DNA from: Apostichopus japonicus
Taxonomy: Eukaryota > Echinodermata > Holothuroidea > Aspidochirotida > Stichopodidae
Direction: 5' to 3'
Assembly: GCF_037975245.1 (NCBI RefSeq)
Contig: NC_092562.1
Coordinates: 18,622,554-18,686,553 of the forward strand
Length of the DNA: 64,000 bases
The notes under the pieces: generated by a model
Databases searched by the model: none
What the model was told of the DNA's origin: nothing
Seen by the model: the letters and a program-made list of their open reading frames with translations, nothing else
Shown: piece after piece, positions 36,208-46,029 of the stretch
How the letters are laid out: each line of letters begins with the position of its first letter
How positions within the stretch are numbered: the stretch's first letter is position 1
Position numbers and translations under genes: made by a program

Positions 36208-36215
36208 CTACAAAG
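36113..36215. repeat. (TA)n run with a small inverted repeat
   Basis: Two TA runs surround TAGCTTTGTAGCTTA (about 36161-36175), whose reverse complement TAAGCTACAAAGG begins at about 36204. The structure can fold into a hairpin. Confidence 0.75.
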
Positions 36216-36596
36216 GCTTCCAATACCATTGATGGTGGAAATATGAACCTTATTTGAACCAGGAAACCTGAACTCAGTTCACTGAAAATAAACAACTTGT
36301 GAGTGTTTAACCAAACGAGAGGGGGTCTCAAGTAGTAAAGAAGTTTAACCCCTGATCGACCTCGCGAGAGGTCATGCGGGGGATAATAGATTTGTTATCA
36401 AAGAAAAGACACCTTTTTTTTTTGATAGTCAGTTGTCTTCGTTGAGCCAGGGAATGTTTGATAAGTGAAGTACTGTTACAATAGCATTGAATAGAAAGCC
36501 ATGGGTGTATGAAGGAAAGAACCCGAAGTAAAGGAACAAAGGAGACAAAGAGCCAGTGAGGGAGAGATTTCTATTGAATGGGGTTTCAGTTCTTAA

Positions 36597-36945
36597 AGGG
36601 TGTGAAGACTCCACAAAAGAAACGTCTAATCTGACCTAGTTTCGATTGAGTTGTAACAGATTTGTTAGACACCACCATCGATCCCAGAAAATATTCACTC
36701 AGCTTGCTGCCTTCGGTAATTAAACACTAATGTACAGTCGGTACATACAGCTGCGGTCAATACCCACAGCACAGTGTACAAACGTTACAGCGATGGACAT
36801 CTCAGGTCCAGCTAAAGATAACAGGGTATCACGTTTCATTACTGTCTGCATTTTGTAGCGACAAGTAGAAATCTTTACTTGGAAGCAACGGAAAGTTAAC
36901 TTTTTCAGAGCGCGGCACGCGGTTTGGGGCAAGGCTTCAATGCCT
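36597..36945. mobile_element. TTAA-flanked MITE, copy 3
   Basis: About 349 bp between TTAA 36593-36596 and TTAA 36946-36949, same orientation as the copy at 2618-2981. Ends are AGGGTGTGAAGACTCC and, reversed, AGGCATTGAAG. No coding capacity. Confidence 0.8.
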
Positions 36946-37172
36946 TTAAAGAGATCATGACACGGGCATATGTCACTCATTGAAATGAAATATTTGGACA
37001 ATTTGATAGACAAATATAAAACTTTTTTTGTTAAAAAAACTTATTTTCGTGTAGAAAATATCAAATGAAAAAAAAACGTCCCACCGTTGCTCGAAAAATA
37101 AGCAGTTTAACCTTCAGACTCAATGACGTCATTGCATGAACGATGTTTAGTATGACATACACTGTCTGTACA

Positions 37173-38807
37173 TATGGCAAGCCGTTTTAACATTTACCTC
37201 GCAATTAGACTTAAGTCGAATACATTTCACTTAAGTGGAATACATTCTACTTAAGTGAGATGGAATTCCACTTAAGTAAAATATATTCCACCTAAGTGGA
37301 ATTCAATTTCACTTAAGTGGAAATGGACATTTCTATTTCACTTAAGTGGAAATGAATTCCACTTAAGTGGAATTGTATTCCACTTAAGTGGAAATGCATT
37401 CCACTTAAGTGGAATTGTATTTCACTTAAGTGGAATGCATTTCCACTTAAGTGGAATACAATTCCACTTAAGCTAAATAGCCCATCTATTTCACTTAAGT
37501 GGAATACAATTCCACTTAAGTGAAATGCATTTCCACTTAAGTGAAATACAATTCCACTTAAGTGGAATGCATTTCCACTTAAGTGGAATTGTATTCCACT
37601 TAAGTGGAATACAATTTCACTTAAGTGGAATCATATCTTTTGGGCGTCAATTTCACTTAAGTGGAATTCTATTCTGCTTAAGTAAAGTACAATTCCACTT
37701 AAGTGGAATTGTTGATATGTGGCTTATATATAAATATAATTTAGGGTAATGTTCGTCGTAACGCATTCAATTGCTCATCACATATGATGATGTAGTCGAT
37801 CCTCGTTGCACGTGTATATCATGACTATGGCTAATCATTCACATCTAACATTGCTGTAATGCGATCAAAAAATTGTTGTTGTTAGAGACACAATTCGAAG
37901 TGATGTTTCCTCACTTGCACAGGGGATTAATCAGTATGATGCACAACAGAGGCGACTTACATCTTAAGTAACATAGGCAGAATTCGTAACTTTTTAGAGA
38001 GTGAAACTTTTGATAAATAAAAGATTCCATCCAAAACCCCAAATCCACAAAAAGTTAAACGTTCTCTTGCCCTTGTCAATGCGTTTTCGGCTGTAGCTCC
38101 AACCACTTATTATGTATTGGCTTTATTTTGGTAATGGTATTCGTCAGGTACCAGGTCAGGTACGTAGGTACACACCTTGCACGGATGTTTAGTGCTAGCT
38201 GGATCCCGATGGACAGCCGATATTCATTGTGCACATATCGACACCACGTACGTACTTACACGTATCGCGGCAAGTTGTTTATAATGGCGCGCAAAGGCAT
38301 GGGCAAAGTTTGGCGGTGAATGCACTAGCCAATCACATTCCACTTAAGTGGAATAGACAAGCCAATCACATTCCACTTAAGTGAAATAGATTATCCAATC
38401 ACATTTCACTTAAGTGGAATGCATTACCACTTAAGTGGAATTGTATTCCACTTAAGTAAAATAGACAGGACATTCCACTTAAGTGGAATTGTATTCCACT
38501 TAAGTAGAATACAATTCCACTTAAGTGAAATGCATTTCCACTTAAGTGGAATACAATTCCACTTAAGTGGAATGCAATTCCACTTAAGTGAAATAGAATT
38601 TAGCTTAAGTGAAATGCAGTGACAAGTTGATGAATTCAGCTTAAGTAAAATACAATTAAGCTTAAGTGGAATGGTATTCCACTTAAGTGAAATAGAATTC
38701 CACTTAAGTTAAATAGTATTCTGCTTAAGTGAAATTGAATTCCACTTAAGTGAAATGTATTCGACTTAAGTCGAATTGCGAGGTAAATGTTAAAACGGCT
38801 TGCCATA
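37173..38807. mobile_element. Palindrome-array foldback element 1
   Basis: 1635 bp with ends TATGGCAAGCCGTTTTAAC and the exact complement, flanked by the 6-bp duplication TGTACA (37167-37172 and 38808-38813). Long arrays of TTCCACTTAAGTGGAA variants fill both sides (about 37205-37720 and 38335-38770), with a CTTAAG every 21 bp in the regular parts. The centre (37740-38335) is unique sequence also found, inverted, in element 3. No transposase was recognised. Confidence 0.92.
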
Positions 38808-39968
38808 TGTACACGGCGTCGGGACGTATGGCAAGCCGTTTTAACATTTACCTCGCAATTAGACTTGAAGTCGAATACATTTCACTTAAGTGGAAATGGA
38901 CATTTCTATTTCACTTAAGTGGAAATGCATTCCACTTAAGTGGAATTGTATTTCACTTAAGTGGAATAGCATTTAAATTAAGTGGAATAACATTTCACTT
39001 AAGCTAAATAGCCCATCTATTTCACTTAAGTGAAATACAATTCCACTTAAGTGAAATGCATTTCCACTTAAGTGAAATATAATTCCACTTAAGTGGAATG
39101 CATTCCAATTAAGTGAAATTGTATTCCACTTAAGTAAAATACAATTCCACTTAAGTGGAATAATATCTTTTGGGCGTCAATTTCACTTAAGTGGAATTCT
39201 ATTCTGCTAAAGTAAAATACAATTCCACTTAAATGGAAATGTTTATTTGTGGCTTATATATAAATACAATTTAGGGTAATGTTCGTCGTACCGCATTCAA
39301 TTGCTCATCACATATGATGATGTAGTCGATCCTCGTTGCACGTATGGCAAGCCGTTTTAACATTTACCTCGCAATTCGACTTAAGTCGAAGTCGAATACA
39401 TTTCACTTAAGTGGAATTCAATTTCACTTAAGCAGAATACTATTTAACTTAAGTGGAATTCTATTTCACTTAAGTGGAATACCATTCCACTTAAGCTTAA
39501 TTGTATTTTACTTAAGCTGAATTCATCAACTTGTCACTGCATTTTACTTAAGCTAAATTCTATTTCACTTAAGTGGAATTGCATTCCACTTAAGTGGAAT
39601 TGTATTCCACTTAAGTGGAAATGCATTTCACTTAAGTGGAATTGTATTCTACTTAAGTGGAATACAATTCCACTTAAGTGGAATGTCCTGTCTATTTCAC
39701 TTAAGTGGAATGCAATTCCACTTAAGTGGAAATGCATTCCACTTAAATGAAATGTGATTGGATAGTCTATTTCACTTAAGTGGAATGTGATTGGCTAGTG
39801 CATTCCACTTAAGTGGAATGTGATTGGCTAGTACATTCAACGCCAAACTTTGCCCATGCCTTTGCGCGCCATTATAAACAACTTGCCGCGATACGTGTAC
39901 GTACGTACGTGGTGTCGATATGTGCACAATGAATATCGGCTGTCCATCGGGATCCAGCTAGCACTTAA

Positions 39969-40767
39969 AGCAGCATTTTGCGTTGGGTCGCTTTTTTCCA
40001 CCTTTTTAACATGTGCATCGATTTTTTTACATGTATCAATCATAAAACAGCAAACTAAGATACCATCCAATTTTCATCCTGCCAAGAGCGTTAATTAGCG
40101 AGTAATTAACGATTAATATATATCGATAACGAGTAAAAGTGTCCTCGACAAAGTTTTCATATCTCCAAATCCACTAGTTTGAATTCCACCAATCAGTGAA
40201 TAGTATGTTTATTCATGAGCATTTTGCGTTTGGTCGCCGTTTTCTACTTTTTTGACATGTCCATCGAGTTTTTTACATACATCAAATCACAAAACAGCAA
40301 ATTAAGATATTAGCCAAGTTTTTCCCTGCCAAAAACGTTAATTAGCGAGTATTCCACATACAAAATTAAATCGCATTCAGTTCCCAAACCTACTAGTTTG
40401 AATTCAACCAATCAGAGATGCAGGTTTAGTTATGAGCCGTTGCTAAAAATAGATTCAAGACTTTGCGTTGGTACAACTCCCTGGTACAACTGCCGTATAG
40501 ACTGTACACAAATCAAGCGTGGTGTTATATTACGTATCTGTCAATGACGTTCGTAGTGTTTAAATATTCATATTATGGGCGAGGTTTATTGGGTTCCCAA
40601 CGGAAAATATCTTGGAGAACAACACAGTTGAAAGTTGCAATTTTTTCGACTTTTATGCCACCATTTGAAGTAAAATATAAATAGATAAGCTAGTTATGTA
40701 TGTCGTTATGGCATAGTGGAGTCAGTGAGGTTGAGAAATACCATAGTCGAGGACGCAAAATGCTGCT
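39969..40767. mobile_element. TTAA-flanked element inside foldback element 3
   Basis: 799 bp with ends AGCAGCATTTTGCG and CGCAAAATGCTGCT, flanked by TTAA (39965-39968 and 40768-40771). The empty site, reverse-complemented, is in element 2 (CGGATGTTAAGTGCTAGCTG, about 41926-41942). It holds two diverged direct repeats (about 39972-40115 and 40220-40350) sharing GCATTTTGCGTT.GGTCGC and CGTTAATTAGCGAGTA. The only long plus-strand frame (40463-40684) has no recognised domain. Confidence 0.88.
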
Positions 40768-40824
40768 TTAACATCCGTGCAAGGTGTGTACGTATGTACC
40801 TGACCTGGTACCTGACGAATACCA

Positions 40825-41163
40825 TTACCAAAATAAAGCCATGGCAAATACATTACAAGTGGTTGGAGCTACAGCCGAAAACGCATTGACAAGGGCAAAA
40901 GAACGTATTACTTTTTTGGATTTTGGGTTTTGGATGGAATCTTTTATTTCGTCAAAAGTTTCACTCTCTAAAAAGTTACGAATTCTGCCTATGTTACTTA
41001 AACAAGATGTAAGTCGCCTCTGTTGTGCATCATACTGATTGTTGCCCTGTGCAAGTGAGGAAACAACACTTTGAATTGTGTCTCTAACAACAACAATTAT
41101 TTGATCGCATTCCAGCAATGTTAGATGTAAATGATTAGCCATAGCAATGGTGTACACGTGCAA
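40825..41163 (-). other. 112-codon open frame in foldback element 3, unidentified
   Basis: The likely start is the internal MANHLHLTLLECDQ; the protein looks helical and amphipathic (VVRDTIQSVVSSLAQ, RRLTSCLSNIGRIRNFLESE). The matching region of element 1 on the plus strand (about 37826-38130) begins the same way but has stop codons and deletions, and element 2 keeps only the first part (41787-41910). A frame intact in one copy and broken in others suggests a once-coding remnant. It is not recognised as a transposase. Confidence 0.4.
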
Positions 41164-42549
41164 CGAGGATCGACTACATCATCATATGTGATGAGCAATT
41201 GAATGCGTTACGACGAACATTACCCTAAATTGTATTTATATATAAGCCACATATCAACATTTCCACTTAAGTGGAATTGTATTTTACTTAAGCAGAATAG
41301 GATTCCACTTAAGTGAAATTGACGCCCAAAAGATATTATTCCACTTAAGTGAAATTGTATTCCACTTAAGTGGAATACAATTCCATTTAAGTGGAAATGC
41401 ATTCCACTAAAGTGGAATTGTATTTCACTTAAGTGGAAATGCATTTCACTTAAGTGGAATTGTATTCCACTTAAGTGAAATAGATGGGCTATTAAGCTTA
41501 AGTGAAATGTTATTCCACTTAAGTGGAAATGTATTCCACTTAAGTGAAATACAGTTCCACTTAAGTGGAATGCATTTCCCCTTAAGTGAAATAGAAATGT
41601 CCATTTCCACTTAAGTGAAATGGAATTCTACTTAAGTGAAATTGAATTCCACTTAAGTGGAATACATTTTACTTAAGCGGAATAACATTTCACTTAAGTA
41701 GAATGTATTCCACTTAAGTGAAATGTATTCGACTTAAGTCTAATTGCGAGGTAAATATTAAAACGGCTTGCCATATGCACGTGTGGCTATGGCTAATCAT
41801 TCACATCTAAAATTGCTGAAATGCGATCAAGTAAATGTTGTTGTTAGAGACACAATTCGAAGTGTTGTTTCCTCACTTGCACAGGGGAACAATCAGTATG
41901 ATGCACAACGTACGTAACTTGCACGGATGTTAAGTGCTAGCTGGATCCCGATGGACAGCCGATATTCATTGTGCACATATCGACACCACGTACGTACGTA
42001 CACGTATCGCAGCAAGTTGTTTATAATGGCGCGCAAAGGCATGGGCAAAGCTTGGCGTTGAATGTACTAGCCATCACTTAAGTGGAATAGACTATTCAAT
42101 CACATTCCACTTAAGTGAAATAGACTATCCAATCACATTTCACTGAAGTGAAATAGAATTCTACTTAAGTGAAATACAATTTCACTTAAGTGAAATAGGC
42201 AGGACATTCCACTTAAGTGGAATTGTATTCCACTTAAGTAGAATGCAATTCAACTTAAGTGAAATTGAATTTAGCTTAAGTAAAATACAATTCCACTTAA
42301 GTAGAATGCAATTCCACTTAAGTGAAAAAGAATTTAGCTTAAGTAAAATGCAGTGACATGTTAATGAATTCAGCTTAAGTAAAATACAATTAAGCTTAAG
42401 TGGAATGGTATTCCACTTAAGTGAAATAGAATTCCACTTAAGTTAAATAGTATTCTGCTTAAGTGAAATTGAATTCCACTTTAGTGAAATGTATTCGACT
42501 TAAGTCGAATTGCGAGGTAAATGTTAAAACGGCTTGCCATAGGGACGCG

Positions 42550-42850
42550 GTACATAAGCCTAAGGAATGAGAAGACAGATTGGTTTGTTTATTGGGAAGT
42601 GTGTGGTTACGACTTGGTCTTTCAGGAGGAGATCTTTAATTAATGGGTCTTTCTCGAGGTTCTTTTTGAATAGGTTAAATTAATGTTAAATTTTTCAAGA
42701 AGTTTAAAAATAGGGCTTGTGTTGCCCGCATGAAGAACATGCGAGGTTCCGATTATAAGAAGGGATTTTGAGTGCAAAGCGCTGGGCTGTTGTATGGATT
42801 CTGTTTAAAACTTGTTTGTTGGAATTAGAGATGGTAAGCAGGGGGGTGGG
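42550..42850. other. Spacer before duplication copy 2
   Basis: No gene or repeat recognised. Homology to copy 1 begins at about 42855-42877. Confidence 0.4.
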
Positions 42851-42968
42851 TGGGTGGAGTCCCCTGTTACCCTTGCTCCACCGTACCAGGACTCTGCTTA
42901 ACTATGATAACAAATTCACTAATCGCCGGCATGTTCTGAGGATCGATTTTCCGTCAACGTTTATTTAC

Positions 42969-43064
42969 CTTGTCATAGTCTATGTTGGCGGTGTGTCCGT
43001 CATTCACATTCTCTATGGTCAGTATATTTCCCTCAGCCATCATTTTCACTTTTCGTGCCAGATA
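42969..43064 (-). pseudogene. Relic exon 3 of BRICHOS paralogue, copy 2 (P2)
   Basis: Counterpart of P1 at 10851-10955: KMMAEGNILTIENVNDGHTA then NIDYDK before a GTAAATA donor. The acceptor and first codons seen in P1 are deleted here, the sequence running on into GTTATCTGGCACGAAAAG. This copy cannot be spliced as an internal exon, which supports calling the pair a relic. Confidence 0.75.
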
Positions 43065-43425
43065 ACAATTTCTTATATATATTTTTTATTCACATTGGCT
43101 TGTTATTTACATGTTTTTGCACGAAATAACCCATGCCTTGTATCGTACATTCCCACATCCCTTCAACCGAATTGTATTCATCGATCAATATTGTTAAGGC
43201 AACTGTTTACTAAATTTTCACACAGCAAATGTACAAAGGCCTCCATTGCGTTTGTCTTTGTAATTTGTTTTCAACGAATTTGCCAAAGCTACCGTTTCTG
43301 GAGCATATTTTAGTATATATAATGACGAAGATGTATGATTTTACCTTCCAGTGGCGATATAAGACATCATATTGGACGAACGCACAATACAACGTATACT
43401 AATGGCTCAAATTGTGGATACTAAT

Positions 43426-46019
43426 CAGGCGCGTATCCAGGGGGGCGTTGGGGGCGCGCGCCCCCCGGGTAAGAAAAAAGAGGAGAGAAAAAAAGAGAGA
43501 AGAAAAAAAGGGAAAAAGGAGAGGGGAAGAAAAGAGGAGGAAGGAGAGGAAGGAAGGAAGGGAAAAGAAAAAGAAGAAAGAGAGAAAAAGGAGAAAAGGA
43601 GGGAGGAGAAGAACAACGCCAAGACACCGGGAAGAGAAAGAGGAGCATTGACATAATTACAGCGCTGATCCCTATAATATACACAGGGTAGCCAGTGACG
43701 GATCGAGGATTTCGGAAGGGGCGTGCGCCTTACCCTACCCCTTACACCGAAAACTCCATTTTTGAGGTTTCCATTTTTCCTCTCTCACTAATGTATCTAT
43801 ATGGTCTATCATGACGCGTGTGTGTGTATGGACGCCTTAAACAATTGCACAATTGTGATATGAAACCAACTGTGGCTGACCGAATCGTCGGGGAACATGA
43901 CGCATTTCGGTGATAGACCAGGATCTAAATGCGAACTGTACTACATCTGTGTCCTTCGATGCAACACTTCCATCCAGAGATAAAATGTTATAAACTCCGA
44001 CCTGAATGCTAATTGATACCCCAAACCTAGTACCGCAACTCGTACAATGAATCTAAAATAAATTCCGCATGCGATTGTTTAATTGAGCACATCTGCAGTG
44101 AATATCATGTAGTGGATCCAAGGGCGTATATCATGGGCAGGGGGAGGGGCGGATGCACCAATCACTTCTCTAGATTGTTCCCATCTGCATGAAAACGCGC
44201 GCCCCACAACCCTACGCCACACCCCTCTAATCGCTTCCTGATGAGTTACGAAACTTAATTAATGACCTTCGCCCGTAGTACCAAGACCTTGACAAAATCC
44301 GGCAACACACCACTTCATCGATAACAAGTGATCGGGTTGTGTATTAGTGACGTCTAGAGGTCGTGCACTGACCTACATGGAGTGTGACCACTCCCGATTT
44401 TTTGCAATTTCCCAAGATCAGGCGCCGAAAAATCCCAAGAAATCTCACAGACACTGTACTGTATGGATATCTAGCAATATCTAGCGATATCTATAGGAAT
44501 GAAAATCCAAAGATCTCCCCTAAACTGAAGGCAAATATAGAATCGAAGCCTACAGTGTGTAATGATCTTAAAACTGTGCGTCTTTCGAAATGAAAAGAAT
44601 TTGGGGCATTGCCAATAAACAGATAAAAGTTATTTATTTCAGTCTCATTCCAATTATTCGAATTTGTAAAGCATACAGCAGATACCACATCATATCAGTG
44701 AGCATGAAAATGGCGTTCCATGATGAACAGCCTCCAAACTGTCTATGTGTGTAGTGTTCGGTTTTGGAAATATCTGGTATATTTTCATTTCCTTCAACGA
44801 AGTTTTAGTAGCCGTTATAAGAGGTTTTAATATTTGTACACAATACATGGGCGCAGATCCTGGCGGGGACAGCGGGACGCGTCCCCACCAACTTTTTCAG
44901 TGGTGGGGACATGATATACCGTGTCCCCACCAATTTGCCTTGATCAAACGTTGCATTTCAAATTCCCCTGTATTGAATTTGGCGCAGTTTGATCCAGCAT
45001 TGTGCAAATGACATGCTATAAAAGACGAGAATTATTAACAACTTACACTGTGTGTTGCCAATTTGAGCTAGCTTCACGTCCAGTTCTCATTTTATTATAT
45101 TTATCCACAGTTGTTAAATATAGGACGGAAATCGCATTTGCGGCAGTCTATAATTGTTTTCTGGGAGAGGACTCCAGACCCATCGTATACAAAAGTCTTC
45201 TTGGATTCATGATTATCCCCTGACTTTTTTTGGCAGACGCCAATGTATTTCCCCAAACTTAATTTCTAAGCCATGAGATCTAAAACTTAAGGAGGTTTTG
45301 GAGCATCATTGGGTCTGGGAAGTGTTATTTCCGGCGATCTGGGAGGTATATTTGCCAAAAGTTTCTTGACAGCTACGCGCGAACCCATAGTCGCGCTCCG
45401 CTTAGATAGTATCACAGAACAGACACGTGTCCCCACCATTATCCAAGACAGATCTGCACCAATAAATTAACTGTGTCTGATTTTTCGAATATTCCCCCAA
45501 CATTCTTAAACGTACTTCCCCTCTATTCGTGCAATTTTGACCGGTCTGTTAGGGGTTGAAGGAGGTTTATCTGTATTTGTTGTCCATAGATGAAATTTTG
45601 AGCAACATTATGGGTATGTTTTGAAGTGAATTTATTTCACGAGAAATGTGAATTCTGAATAAATAATGGGCTTAAAACCTTGAAAAGTGGGGCTGACGGG
45701 TATTGTGGGCCGCGACGTAGAATCACCTACAAAAACAATGATCCACAGGACATGCGATGAGGCTGAACATGATGTGTGACTGGTGACAAACTTCAAACAG
45801 GTTATGGATGGAAAAAAAGTATTGGGAAATACTTGGTTCTCAGGCAAAAAGTGTACATCTGGTTGGTCATTTCAAGCCCAAGATGTGCCATTTCCGGTGA
45901 TCTGGGAATATCAAAACCAGATATTTTCTTGTACGCTGCACGCCAACTGATGGTGGCGCTCCGCTTTGTTAGTAATTCGCGCCCCCCCCCCGGGTTAGAA
46001 AATCCTGGATATGCCACAG
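43426..46019. mobile_element. 2.6-kb hAT-like insertion with nested MITE, copy 2 only
   Basis: Ends CAGGCGCGTATCCAGG and, reversed, CTGTGGCATATCCAGG, flanked by CTAAT (43421-43425 and 46020-46024); copy 1 continues without it at about 11328. It contains a 180-bp purine tract and GC-rich G/C runs. A second MITE-like unit at about 44847-45460 has ends TGGGCGCAGATCCTGG and, reversed, TTGGTGCAGATCTG, and GTCCCCACCA words. No transposase frame was found. The 5-bp duplication is short for hAT, so family assignment is tentative. Confidence 0.65.
43471..43650 (+). repeat. Polypurine tract, about 180 bp
   Basis: Almost uninterrupted A/G on the plus strand (AAGAAAAAAGAGGAGAG type), which produces spurious Lys/Glu/Arg-rich frames. 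It lies within the hAT-like insertion. Confidence 0.9.
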
Positions 46020-46029
46020 CTAATACCCT

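Larger units (their letters stand above)
39343..41775. mobile_element. Palindrome-array foldback element 3, nested in element 2
   Basis: 2433 bp, flanked by TGCACG (39337-39342 and 41776-41781). Removing it and one TGCACG restores a continuous cctcgttgcacgtgtgg in element 2, as seen in element 1. Arrays are at about 39370-39840 and 41260-41745; the unique centre is in the opposite orientation to element 1. It contains a further TTAA element (39969-40767) and an open frame of 112 codons (40825-41163). Confidence 0.92.
38827..42541. mobile_element. Palindrome-array foldback element 2 (host of element 3)
   Basis: 3715 bp including the nested element 3. Ends TATGGCAAGCCGTTTTAAC and complement are flanked by the 6-bp duplication GGGACG (38821-38826 and 42542-42547). 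Its own arrays are at about 38870-39240 and 42075-42510. It begins only 13 bp after the duplication of element 1. Confidence 0.92.

Noticed and set aside
37525-39007. Open frames reading FHLSGIQFHLSGMQ and similar repeats
   Set aside because: They arise because the 21-bp palindrome keeps one frame open on both strands; they follow transposon arrays, change with array length and lack gene context.
37205-42510. CRISPR-like regular repeats
   Set aside because: Units are palindromic with 5-bp spacers, in a eukaryotic transposon; spacers are not unique sequences.
43372-43684. Lys/Glu/Arg-rich and Pro/Phe/Ser-rich frames on both strands
   Set aside because: By-products of the polypurine tract inside a transposon.
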